A stretch of 32,376 bases of DNA from an uncultured Bacteroidota bacterium (GTDB lineage: Bacteria > Bacteroidota > Bacteroidia > Chitinophagales > LD1), in assembly GCA_903889265.1 (NCBI GenBank), contig CAISWS010000217.1:1-32376 (forward strand), given 5' to 3'. Position 1 is the stretch's first letter, and each line of letters starts with the position of its first letter. The notes beneath the pieces are model-generated. The model did no database searches and was not told the origin of the DNA. It saw nothing but the letters and a program-made list of their open reading frames with translations. This document shows, piece after piece, positions 1-8,538 of this stretch. Both the position numbers and the translations under genes were made by a program.

Positions 1-66
1 CCTTCCGGAAATCAGAAACTGGAAATGGAGTGTGCCGCAATAAATCTGAAAGATTGGTACAAATAA
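1..66 (+). CDS. 3' end of an unidentified protein (partial)
   Basis: An open plus-strand frame runs from the left edge to a TAA at 64-66, giving 21 C-terminal residues that end in NLKDWYK. It is followed after 2 nt by a strong terminator hairpin, which supports a real gene end here. The fragment is too short to assign to a family. Confidence 0.5.
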   Translation, partial: PSGNQKLEMECAAINLKDWYK

Positions 67-68
67 AT

Positions 69-110
69 CGGGCAGCAAAGGTTTGAAACTTTGCTGCCCG
101 TTGATTTTTT
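69..110. terminator. Bidirectional intrinsic terminator
   Basis: A perfect 12-bp inverted repeat (69-80 CGGGCAGCAAAG, 89-100 CTTTGCTGCCCG) encloses an 8-nt loop. On the plus strand it is followed by TTGATTTTTT. On the minus strand it is followed by ATTTATTTG. It lies between the plus-strand gene ending at 66 and the minus-strand gene ending at 126, so it can serve both. Confidence 0.85.
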
Positions 111-125
111 AAACCGGTTTATTGT

Positions 126-3100
126 TTACCGGTTTATTACAAATTTCCTAACCGATCTTTTGCTGCCCTGTCTTAACTCAATAAAGTAAACTCCGTTTGA
201 GTAGCTGGTAAGGTCAACGTTAACCGGGGTAGTGGTAACTACTCTTGTCATCAGGGTTTGTCCAAGTATATCTTCCAAAACTATGGTTGTTTCTTTATCC
301 AGATTACCTGCATCAATAGTTACTTCTGATTTTGCAGGGTTAGGGTAAATGGTAAATGTAAGATCGCTGTTTACTGTTGCTATACCAACTGCATTGCTCA
401 CTACAGCAGTAGCCGTGGTTTCGCAGCTGTTCTGGTCGGTAACAGTAACTGTATAAGTACCTGCAGTAAGGCCTGTAATAGTATTACCGGTTTGACTGTT
501 AGACCAGGTAACAACATAAGGCGGAACACCACCGGTAACATTGCTAACAGAAGCCGAACCGGTTGATTGTCCGGTTGGAGTTTCAGTAGTTGAGGTAGTA
601 ACACTTAGTTGTGTAGGTTGTGTAACACTAGCCGTAGCCGTTGTACTGCAATTGTGTACATCAGTTATTGTAACATTGTAGGTGCCTGCAGCCAGGTTGG
701 TAGCATTTGCACTGGTGCTGTTATTACTCCACAAATAATTATACGGACTGGTTCCTCCCGCTGGTGTAATTTGAATATTTCCGTCGGCAGAGCCGAAGCA
801 TGAAGCATTGCCTGCGGTAACCGAAGCACTTACAGGAGTTGGGTCAGTAATAGTAAATGTTGATGCTGAGGTACACTGGTTGGCATCAGTTAAACTAACA
901 GAATAATTGCCTTGTGCCAGATTACTTACTCCTGTTCCGCTGGTGTTGTTAGACCAATTAAAGGAATAGGAAGGTGTGCCACCGGTAGCAGTTGCTGAAG
1001 CTGAGCCATTACTTAAACCTGCGCAGGTAGGCTGCACGGTGCTTACAAAAATGGTAATAGAAGCCGGCTGAGTAATGGATACAGAATCAAGGGCAACACA
1101 GCTACGGGTATCAGTTACTGTAACATAATAAGTGCCTGCCGTAAGATTAGTGATAGAAGCCGCAGTACTACCGTTGTTCCAAACATAGGAATAAGGCGAA
1201 GTGCCTGAAGTTACATTAACCGAAGCAGCACCATTATTATCATTAAAACATTTTACATTGGTTAAAGAAGAGGTAAGGCTAAGTGTACTTGTTGATATGG
1301 ATATAGATGAAGTACCTGAACATCCTGTGTTATCAGAAACTGTTACCTGATAATTGCCGGTAGCAACACCTGATATAGCCGAGGTAGTATTGCCATTGGA
1401 CCAATGATAAGTAAAAGGAGCGGTGCCGCCATTAACAGTAACACTGGCAGAGCCTGTAGCCCCTCCGGAGCAGTTACCGGCCCCCGGTGATGTGCTGATA
1501 TTAAGCAGGCCGGAACTACTGACAACTGCAGATGAAGCGGCGGTGCATTGATGGCTGTCGGTTACGGTAACCGAATAGGTTGCCGGCGATAAACCTGAAA
1601 TAGAAGCGCTTGTTGCAGCATTACTCCAATGATAAGTATAAGCTGTTGTGCCTCCCGAGGTAGTGGTTGTGACTGAACCATTAGGTGAGCCACATCCGCT
1701 GTTTACAGCTGTAGCAGAAATACTTAAAGCAAATGGCTGGGTAATTGTTTCGCTGGCAGTGCCCGAGCAACCGGATGCATCATTAACTGTAACGGTATAA
1801 TTACCGGCAGCTACGCCAGATAGTGTAGCAGTGGTTTGTCCGTTACTCCAGTGATAAGTATAAGCAGGGGTTCCACCGGCCGGTGTGATAACAGCTGAAC
1901 CTGTTGCCCCTCCATTACAGGCTACCTCGGTAGCCGTAATATTGCTGGTGTTTATGCCTGAGGTAACTGTTGCCGTTACTGCTGTAGCTTGCGAGTTACA
2001 ACCCGCGCCGGTTACATACCAATCATAGAAAAAGTAATAGTATGTTCCTGCTCCGCTTGCTGTATTACCAGTAATGCTTACAATACCATTGGCATCATTA
2101 TAAGGATAAACTGCCCCTGCATTATTTCTGTATAATGCCATTGAAGAGGTACTTGTATATGCCAGCGTATAGCCTGTACCAACGGTTAACGGGAAATTAA
2201 GGGTAACGCGGCTTCCACCTGCCGGTACGCTTACGGTAGCTGTATTTAGTATTGTGGCGGCTGAGTTTGACAGGTTAATAGTAATTGAACCCGCAGCTTG
2301 GGCATACACATAAACGCTTTGTAAGGTACCTGTCTGTAAAACATTAAAATTTAAAGCCCAGGCGGCGTTGAGATATCCACCCGTTCCAAGCACTGTGTTG
2401 TTCTTTGGTCCGGCGGTATCATAAGGAAGAGGAATGCTGTCCTGAACGTAATAGGTAGTAGTTTGAGAAAGCGAAGGTGTTACAAATGGGTTGCTGGTTG
2501 AAACCACATTTCCTGAAGCATTTAACCACTTAACCGGGTTGGTTGTACCGGCGGATAATGTGAACGACCCTGCCCCGCAATGAGATGCGCCAACAGCAGT
2601 GGGACCTGCAGGTTCATTGATGGTGATATAGCCGGCAACGGATTTGGTGTTGTTGCCGTAGGCGTTAGTAGCTTTTAAAGTTACCGTAAAGGTTCCGTTG
2701 GTTAAATAAGTGTGGCTTGGGTTTTGCGCAGCAGAAGTTGTGCCATCACCAAAATTCCATAACCACGAGGTTGGGGTGTTGGTGGATAAATCAGTAAACT
2801 GAATTGTTCCGGTGCAACTGGTTGTAACATCAGCCTGAAAATTTGCAACCGGGGGAACTGTAATAGGTGCCGAGGTTCCGATATGTGCAATTTGCGTGGC
2901 CCAGGTATCGCCGGTATTGGCCCAGCCATCGGCAATCCAGAACGAATTGTCTGTAGGGTCCAGCGCCACTCCGCTGAAATCGCCCCAGCGGCTTTGGGTG
3001 TAAGTACCTACGCCTTTCTGGAAGGTGTAAAGGTTTTCCATGGTATTAGCTGCATCTGCGGCAGCATGGAATGAATATACCGCACTGGCATATTCGGTAC

Positions 3101-4526
3101 CTGAAGAAACGGTGTAACCCATGCAGGCATCGCCGGCAGGGTTAACATTAATATTAGGATAATAGTAAAAAGAGGAACCATCGGTAACACGACCAAACTG
3201 GGTTACGGAAGGAGTGCCCGACATATTTATCTGCCACCAGTCGGCCCCGCTGTAAGTAGGGTTAGCTGCAGGTAAAAAAACGGTATGAGCAAACCACAGC
3301 GAACCATTTAGAAGTTGGGATTGTGGAATACGGGGGTCATCGTCATCAATGGTAGTTGCGGTGCCTGGCTGGGTAGCCATAACAGGATTGTCACTCCAGG
3401 TTTGGGTTACTCCGCCTACCGTGGCAGTAATTGCGGCCCAGTTGTTAGTGGTATAGGCAGGCGAACCAACCGCACCGGTAACTGAGTTAATTGCAACCTG
3501 GCCGGCGCTGCCATTGTATTCCATAACCATGTATTCGGTCAATGTGGTAGTATCCATGGTTTGCACAGGGCAAACCTGCGAAGCATTGGCATCAGTAAAG
3601 GTTTTAACTGTTCCCAGTGTACCTGCGTACAGTGTGGCGCGGTCTGCAATAAAAATGCAGTCGGTGGTACTGCTGGCGGTGCTAAACTGGTCGCCCGTTA
3701 AAACCACCCAGTTTTGGTTATATCCCATAATAGGGAAGTCAAGCAGGGTGGTGTTGCCATCGGTGATATCACTGGTGGCACCGCTAAGAGTGTAAATATA
3801 CCAGTTGCCGGTAGGGTCGCTGGTTTGCGATACTGCCAGTAAAAAGGTACCTGTATTGCCAACGATGATGGCGTCAATTACGCACAAAAACCTGCCATGG
3901 ATAGCATCATACAAAATATGTGGGTCGGTAAGAAAATTTTGCCCGGTACCGTTAAAGTTGAAGAATGTATTCTCATTAATAGTACTTACCAGCGCACCGT
4001 TGCTTTTATTGTAAATAGCAAAGCTTTGGTTGGTTACTTCCATGATATAATTAAGGCCGCATGCAATTTTAATATCTGGTGGTACCACTGAGCCATCGCC
4101 CAAAATTCCATTAAAGTTAAGGAGCGGGGCTGGTGAGTTTACCGATGCCTTTTCATTATTTCCGGCAGTCCCCCTTGCGGCACCAACTTCAGAAACTATA
4201 GGGTGTGTACTGGCCGGATGAGGGATGAATGGATGTTCTTCTTCTTTCTCCTCATTGTTACGGGGAGTAAAATCAGTTTTGGGGTGAGCCAAATCCCATG
4301 CTGCACGCTCAGTAAAGTTTACAACTACCGGAGGTGATACCGGGATGGTTTTTGGCGCTGATAGCCCAGTAGCCGGCGACCCTTTCAGGCGTGCGTTTGC
4401 TAATTTTGTTGCGCGTTCTTTCGCTTCTCTTTCCCGCTCAGTAGTTTGGGCGCGAAGGGATGAACTGATTAAAATTACCGACATTAGTATAATAACTGCC
4501 TGTAAATTGCGGTACATAATTCTCAT
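126..4526 (-). CDS. T9SS-exported PKD/SprB-repeat surface protein (large paralog)
   Basis: A 1466-residue exported protein. It has an N-terminal signal peptide (about 1-27, ending LRAQ) and a long region resembling a beta-propeller, with DPHILYDAIHGRFL and TSDPTGNWYIYT motifs. A PKD domain follows at about 560-645 (WLWNFGDGTTS), then an Ig-like segment and a jelly-roll-like segment. Seven SprB-type repeats of about 72 residues lie at about 860-1385 (cores such as GGTPAYTYHWSNG and AGTYTVTVTD). A type A T9SS C-terminal signal (FTIYPNPAKSEVTID) ends in KFVINR. By family knowledge it crosses the outer membrane through T9SS and is released or surface-anchored; a role in adhesion or gliding is inference. 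The start MRIMYRN is chosen because it aligns with MTIFYRS of the downstream paralog. A promoter candidate at 4552-4582 and the terminator at 69-100 suggest a single-gene transcript. Confidence 0.9.
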   Translation of the reverse strand: MRIMYRNLQAVIILMSVILISSSLRAQTTEREREAKERATKLANARLKGSPATGLSAPKTIPVSPPVVVNFTERAAWDLAHPKTDFTPRNNEEKEEEHPFIPHPASTHPIVSEVGAARGTAGNNEKASVNSPAPLLNFNGILGDGSVVPPDIKIACGLNYIMEVTNQSFAIYNKSNGALVSTINENTFFNFNGTGQNFLTDPHILYDAIHGRFLCVIDAIIVGNTGTFLLAVSQTSDPTGNWYIYTLSGATSDITDGNTTLLDFPIMGYNQNWVVLTGDQFSTASSTTDCIFIADRATLYAGTLGTVKTFTDANASQVCPVQTMDTTTLTEYMVMEYNGSAGQVAINSVTGAVGSPAYTTNNWAAITATVGGVTQTWSDNPVMATQPGTATTIDDDDPRIPQSQLLNGSLWFAHTVFLPAANPTYSGADWWQINMSGTPSVTQFGRVTDGSSFYYYPNINVNPAGDACMGYTVSSGTEYASAVYSFHAAADAANTMENLYTFQKGVGTYTQSRWGDFSGVALDPTDNSFWIADGWANTGDTWATQIAHIGTSAPITVPPVANFQADVTTSCTGTIQFTDLSTNTPTSWLWNFGDGTTSAAQNPSHTYLTNGTFTVTLKATNAYGNNTKSVAGYITINEPAGPTAVGASHCGAGSFTLSAGTTNPVKWLNASGNVVSTSNPFVTPSLSQTTTYYVQDSIPLPYDTAGPKNNTVLGTGGYLNAAWALNFNVLQTGTLQSVYVYAQAAGSITINLSNSAATILNTATVSVPAGGSRVTLNFPLTVGTGYTLAYTSTSSMALYRNNAGAVYPYNDANGIVSITGNTASGAGTYYYFFYDWYVTGAGCNSQATAVTATVTSGINTSNITATEVACNGGATGSAVITPAGGTPAYTYHWSNGQTTATLSGVAAGNYTVTVNDASGCSGTASETITQPFALSISATAVNSGCGSPNGSVTTTTSGGTTAYTYHWSNAATSASISGLSPATYSVTVTDSHQCTAASSAVVSSSGLLNISTSPGAGNCSGGATGSASVTVNGGTAPFTYHWSNGNTTSAISGVATGNYQVTVSDNTGCSGTSSISISTSTLSLTSSLTNVKCFNDNNGAASVNVTSGTSPYSYVWNNGSTAASITNLTAGTYYVTVTDTRSCVALDSVSITQPASITIFVSTVQPTCAGLSNGSASATATGGTPSYSFNWSNNTSGTGVSNLAQGNYSVSLTDANQCTSASTFTITDPTPVSASVTAGNASCFGSADGNIQITPAGGTSPYNYLWSNNSTSANATNLAAGTYNVTITDVHNCSTTATASVTQPTQLSVTTSTTETPTGQSTGSASVSNVTGGVPPYVVTWSNSQTGNTITGLTAGTYTVTVTDQNSCETTATAVVSNAVGIATVNSDLTFTIYPNPAKSEVTIDAGNLDKETTIVLEDILGQTLMTRVVTTTPVNVDLTSYSNGVYFIELRQGSKRSVRKFVINR

Positions 4527-4551
4527 GGTTTTTTTGAGTTGATTTGAACGG

Positions 4552-4582
4552 TAAAAATATTAAAAAACCGGATGATTTTAAC
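4552..4582 (-). promoter_or_regulatory. Candidate promoter of the large SprB paralog
   Basis: On the minus strand the sequence reads GTTA, 19 nt, TATTTTTA. The second box (4552-4559) matches the Bacteroidota -7 element TAnnTTTG except for the last base. It sits 25 nt before the ATG at 4526. The same two boxes with the same 19-nt spacing precede the downstream paralog (8260-8290), which is the main support. Confidence 0.5.
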
Positions 4583-4873
4583 CATGGGGGGAGTCTTATG
4601 ATGCATCATGGAAGGGTAGCAATAAGACGGTATAAAATTCGGACGCTTAGCGGATTTTTAACCGCAAAACCAAATATTGAAAACTGGTATTGAATACCAT
4701 TGTAATAACTTTATGTATCAGGCTAAAAATTAAGTGGTTATGAAATAATAGTTTTTTCGGTTCGGGGTGATTGCTATTTGGCGGATAATGCGACGGGATT
4801 AATGGGCGGAGTAAGTATATGCGCCCGAAAAATGATTTTTATGACAATAATCATGCTGAATTTTTTGCCGTAA

Positions 4874-4921
4874 AACAAAAACGGGCGGCGGAGTTTTAAA
4901 CCCCTGACGCCCGTTTTTGTT
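4874..4921 (-). terminator. Intrinsic terminator of the second SprB paralog
   Basis: A perfect 14-bp inverted repeat (4874-4887 AACAAAAACGGGCG and 4908-4921 CGCCCGTTTTTGTT) encloses a 20-nt loop. Read on the minus strand it begins 14 nt after the stop codon at 4936, and the 3' arm ends in a T-rich stretch. The G+C-rich inner stem and T-rich 3' arm fit a Rho-independent terminator. Confidence 0.8.
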
Positions 4922-4935
4922 AAATTAAATAAGGA

Positions 4936-7900
4936 TCATCTGTCTATCACAAACTTCTTTACTGCTCTTTTGCTGCCCTGCGTTAACTCAATAAAGTAAA
5001 CACCGTTTGCGTAGCCGTAAAGGTCAATATTTACCGGGGAGGTTGTAACCTCTTTTGATAATAAAATGTGCCCCAGTTCATCTTCTAATAACAGCGTTGT
5101 TTGTTTATTCACCGTGCCTGCATCTATAGTTACCTCTGATTTTGCAGGATTAGGATAAATAGTAAATGAAAGGTCTTTGTTTATCGGGGTTATGCCTACC
5201 AAATTATTTACCACCACACTATCTGTTACATCGCAACCATTGTGATCGGTAACCGTAACTGAATAAGTACCCATGGAAAGGCCGCTAATGGAATTACCGG
5301 TTTGATTGTTTGACCAGGAAACCACGTAAGGTGCCACCCCACCAGTTATATTGCTAACGGATGCTGAACCGGTTGATTGTCCATGAATAGTTTCGGTGGA
5401 GGAAGCGGTAAATGCAATTTGTGCCGGTTGCGAAACAACTTCAGAAGCCACGCCGCTACAATTATTAATATCCGTAACAGTTACGGTATAAGTGCCCGCA
5501 GCAACAGCGGACAAAGTATTGGTTGTTTGTCCGTTACTCCAGTTGTACGTGTAAGAGGGCGTACCGCCCGAAGGAGTAAGCACAACCGAACCTGTGTTTT
5601 CACCATTACATTCAACGTTAGTAATAGTGACATTTGAGGTATTTATTCCCTGTGTAACAGTGGCTGTTACTGCAGCAGATTGCGAGTTACATCCCGGCCC
5701 GCTTACGTACCAATTATAAAAAAAGTAGTAGTACAAAGGCACGGTACCTGCATTATTACCGGTAATACTTACTATACCATTAGCATCTGTATAGGGATAA
5801 GCAGCTCCGGCATTATTTCTGTATAACTTCAGAGCGGTAGCGCCAGACCAGGATATAAGATACCCGGTACCTACTGCAAGCGGGAAGTTAAGCGCGACCC
5901 TGCTTCCCCCGGCCGGTACATTAACGGTAGCGCTGTTTACCTGGGTTCCGCCGGAGTTTGTGATGGTGATAGTAATTGAGCCTGCAGTTTGCGCGTAAAC
6001 ATAAACGCTTTGCAAGGTGCCTGGTTGTAAAACATCGAAATTTAAGCCATAGGCAGTGTTAAGATAACCACCTGTGCCTACTGAAGTGTTAGAAAGCGGG
6101 CCTGCGCTATCAGCAGGTGTTACTGTACTGTCCTGTACATAATAGGTTGTTGTTTGATTCAATACCTGGGTTACAAATGGATTACTGGTTGAAACCAGTG
6201 TGCCGGTAGAGTCGTACCACTTTACAGGGTTGCTGGTTGTGGCTGATAACGAAAAGGAACCTGGCCCGCAGTGCGAGGCACCAACCGCGGCAGGAGCCGG
6301 GGTTTCATTGATAGTAATGTAGGCGCTGAGGGTTTGGGTGTTATTGCCGTAAGTATTGGTAGCCGTTAATGTTACGGTAAATGTTCCGTTAGATAGGTAT
6401 GTATGCAAAGGGTTTTGAGTTGTGGAAGTACTTCCATCGCCAAAATTCCACAGCCAGGAGGTAGGGTTATTGCCGGAGAGGTCGGTAAAGTGTATTACAC
6501 CCGTGCAACTACTTGTAACGTTAGCCTGAAAATTGGCAATTGGCGGATTTGTATTAGGGGCAGATGTGCCTACATGCGCAATTTGAGTTGACCACAGGTT
6601 GTTGTTATCGGCCCATTCCCCTGAAACCCAGAAAGAGCTGTCGTTAGGGTCGATGGAAACCCCGTTAAAATCACCCCAGCGGTAATCATTACCAAAGCCG
6701 GTGGGTTGATATCCTGAAATACCGCTTTTATACGTATAGAGGTTTTCCATGGTATTAACAGGGTCCGAAGCTGCGTGGAAAGAATAAATGGCGCTGGCAT
6801 ATTCGCTTGACGAAGAAACACCATAACTGATAATTGCATCCCCATTGGCGTTGGCGTAGATATTAGGATAATAATACCATGTTGAAGCGGCTGATATTCG
6901 ACCAAACTGCTGCACGGTTAATGCAGCAGGGTTTATCTGCCACCAATCTGCTGCGCTGGAAGTTGCAGTGCCGGTTGCAGGTAACCAAACCGTGTGCGCA
7001 AACCACAACGAACCGTTTATATATTCCGAAGCAAAAATGCGGGGGTCGTCGTTATCGATCAGCGCCGTTGTTCCCATTTGGGGGGCTTTTACCGCATTGT
7101 CATTCCATGTTTGTGCGATTCCGAGCTGTGTTCCCGCGCTATAGGTTGGTGAACCCACTGCGCCGGTAATGGTGCCAACCTTTACATAACCATTGCCTCC
7201 GCTATTGCCATTTGAATTCTGTACCAAGTACTCGGTAAGCGTAGTGGTATCCATTGTCTGAGAGGCGCTTATGCAAAAGCTTCCGGCATCACTAAAATGA
7301 GTAATGGTGCCCTGCGTGCCACTATAGAGACTGGCCCTGTTCATAATATAAATTTCGGCTGAGGTAGTGGTGCTGGTAAACTGATTGGCCGTTAAAACCA
7401 CCCAGTTTTCGTTATAACCCATTTCGGGAAAATCAAGCAAATTGGGGCTGCCGGTGGCATTCTGGCTTACTCCCCCATCAATTGTGTAAACATACCAGTT
7501 ACCAGTGGGGTCACTTGTTTGCGATATGACCAGGAATAAACCGCCATCCCCATTAGTTAGGGTGGCATCCACTACGCCTAAAAATCTTCCATGTAACGCA
7601 TCGTACAAAATGTGCGGGTCGTAATAGCCGGTGGTAGTGGTATCTGTAGTTTCGTTTTTGCAGAAATTATTTAACGAAACATTGGCAACCTGGCTGCCGT
7701 TTGATTTATTAAAAATGCCGAACTGCTGGTTGGTTGTTTCCATTACATAAGTAATACCAGCTGCGGCATTAATATCAGGCGGAATTGTAATATTGTCGCT
7801 TGCTACGCCGGTAAATGAAAGCAGGGGAGCAGGTGAATTGACGGAGGCTTTTTCATTATTACCGGCAGTTCCGTTTTTACTGCCCGGAATGGGCGATACT

Positions 7901-8238
7901 TTTGCATCCGGCTCTACAGGCCATGGTTTAAAGATATAGCCATCGGCCTGCTCGCCTTGCTCAATAATCCTTTTGGTTTTATCGGTGGGATGGGCAAGTT
8001 GCCAATTGGCGCGCTCAGTAAAATTTACAATCCGTGGTGCGGGCAGGGGAATAGTGCTTTTGGTTATTTGCGATTGTTGGCGCGGGTTCTGTGCCAGATT
8101 TTTTTGCCGTAAATCTCTGTTTTGTTCTCTTAGTTGTTCCCGTTGTTCCTCAGAAAGCTGTGCATGTAGCCTTTGGCTTGAAAACAAGCTGGAAGCGGCT
8201 ATGAAAAGTATAAAAAGACTGCGGTAAAAAATGGTCAT
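4936..8238 (-). CDS. T9SS-exported PKD/SprB-repeat surface protein (short paralog)
   Basis: An 1100-residue exported protein with the same architecture as its left neighbour. It has a signal peptide (about 1-27, ending RLHAQ), then a propeller-like region with DPHILYDALHGRFLG and TSDPTGNWYVYT, and a PKD domain at about 565-645 (WLWNFGDGSTS). Ig-like and jelly-roll-like segments follow, then two SprB repeats at about 870-1012, and a T9SS C-terminal signal from about 1018 (FTIYPNPAKSEVTID, ending KFVIDR). The chosen ATG at 8238 starts a clean signal peptide, aligns with the paralog start, and lies 21 nt after a conserved promoter candidate. The longer frame from 8304 would run through that promoter. 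The protein is five SprB repeats shorter than the paralog, which explains nearly all of the length difference. The pair probably arose by tandem duplication. Confidence 0.9.
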   Translation of the reverse strand: MTIFYRSLFILFIAASSLFSSQRLHAQLSEEQREQLREQNRDLRQKNLAQNPRQQSQITKSTIPLPAPRIVNFTERANWQLAHPTDKTKRIIEQGEQADGYIFKPWPVEPDAKVSPIPGSKNGTAGNNEKASVNSPAPLLSFTGVASDNITIPPDINAAAGITYVMETTNQQFGIFNKSNGSQVANVSLNNFCKNETTDTTTTGYYDPHILYDALHGRFLGVVDATLTNGDGGLFLVISQTSDPTGNWYVYTIDGGVSQNATGSPNLLDFPEMGYNENWVVLTANQFTSTTTSAEIYIMNRASLYSGTQGTITHFSDAGSFCISASQTMDTTTLTEYLVQNSNGNSGGNGYVKVGTITGAVGSPTYSAGTQLGIAQTWNDNAVKAPQMGTTALIDNDDPRIFASEYINGSLWFAHTVWLPATGTATSSAADWWQINPAALTVQQFGRISAASTWYYYPNIYANANGDAIISYGVSSSSEYASAIYSFHAASDPVNTMENLYTYKSGISGYQPTGFGNDYRWGDFNGVSIDPNDSSFWVSGEWADNNNLWSTQIAHVGTSAPNTNPPIANFQANVTSSCTGVIHFTDLSGNNPTSWLWNFGDGSTSTTQNPLHTYLSNGTFTVTLTATNTYGNNTQTLSAYITINETPAPAAVGASHCGPGSFSLSATTSNPVKWYDSTGTLVSTSNPFVTQVLNQTTTYYVQDSTVTPADSAGPLSNTSVGTGGYLNTAYGLNFDVLQPGTLQSVYVYAQTAGSITITITNSGGTQVNSATVNVPAGGSRVALNFPLAVGTGYLISWSGATALKLYRNNAGAAYPYTDANGIVSITGNNAGTVPLYYYFFYNWYVSGPGCNSQSAAVTATVTQGINTSNVTITNVECNGENTGSVVLTPSGGTPSYTYNWSNGQTTNTLSAVAAGTYTVTVTDINNCSGVASEVVSQPAQIAFTASSTETIHGQSTGSASVSNITGGVAPYVVSWSNNQTGNSISGLSMGTYSVTVTDHNGCDVTDSVVVNNLVGITPINKDLSFTIYPNPAKSEVTIDAGTVNKQTTLLLEDELGHILLSKEVTTSPVNIDLYGYANGVYFIELTQGSKRAVKKFVIDR

Positions 8239-8538
8239 GATTTTTACTTGTTTGGCAGATAAAAATACGAAGATCCGTGCAGTCTTTAACTTAGGGTGAT
8301 TCACAATTGCAGTTGGTTACGGACTATGAATTAGACAGCGGGTATCAAACCTATCCAGGTTTTTTGCGGGAAGATAAACATCCGGTTGTATTTAACGCAG
8401 TTGAAAAAGCATATCGGCTGTCGAAGGCCAAACGGCACAGGTATTTTGATAATAACCCGCCAAGGGGATTTAGATTTTTTCGCATGATTTTGGTAAAAGA
8501 TGGCGTATATTCATTAAAGATTTTTTAACCCCCCGGAT
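8239..8538. other. 300-bp spacer between divergent surface-protein genes
   Basis: The left part carries the promoter candidate for the minus-strand gene (8260-8290). A plus-strand open frame at 8307-8528 begins with TTG, has no signal peptide or recognisable motif, and lies in a promoter-bearing spacer, so I do not call it a gene. The run TTTTTTAACCCCCC at 8521-8534 directly precedes the next gene. I see no hairpin. Confidence 0.4.
8260..8290 (-). promoter_or_regulatory. Candidate promoter of the short SprB paralog
   Basis: On the minus strand the sequence reads GTTA (8287-8290), 19 nt, TATTTTTA (8260-8267), then 21 nt to the ATG at 8238. Box sequences and spacing are identical to those of the neighbouring paralog, while the 19-nt spacer between the boxes differs. 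That pattern argues for function rather than mere recent copying. Confidence 0.5.

Larger units (their letters stand above)
4527..4935. other. 409-bp intergenic spacer between the two paralogs
   Basis: The spacer holds a candidate promoter for the left gene (4552-4582) and the terminator of the right gene (4874-4921). The roughly 290 bp between them have no convincing open frame. A 12-bp perfect palindrome ATGATGCATCAT lies at 4598-4609, just upstream of the promoter candidate, and could be an operator. A shorter inverted repeat GGTATT-G-AATACC lies at 4686-4698. Nothing else stands out. Confidence 0.5.

Noticed and set aside
126-4526. Plus-strand open frames inside the large surface-protein genes
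   Set aside because: They are opposite-strand shadows of repetitive coding sequence and have no domains.
8307-8528. 73-residue plus-strand open frame between the divergent surface genes
   Set aside because: It begins with TTG, has no motif or signal peptide and lies directly after the promoter region of the minus-strand gene; no codon-level evidence supports it.
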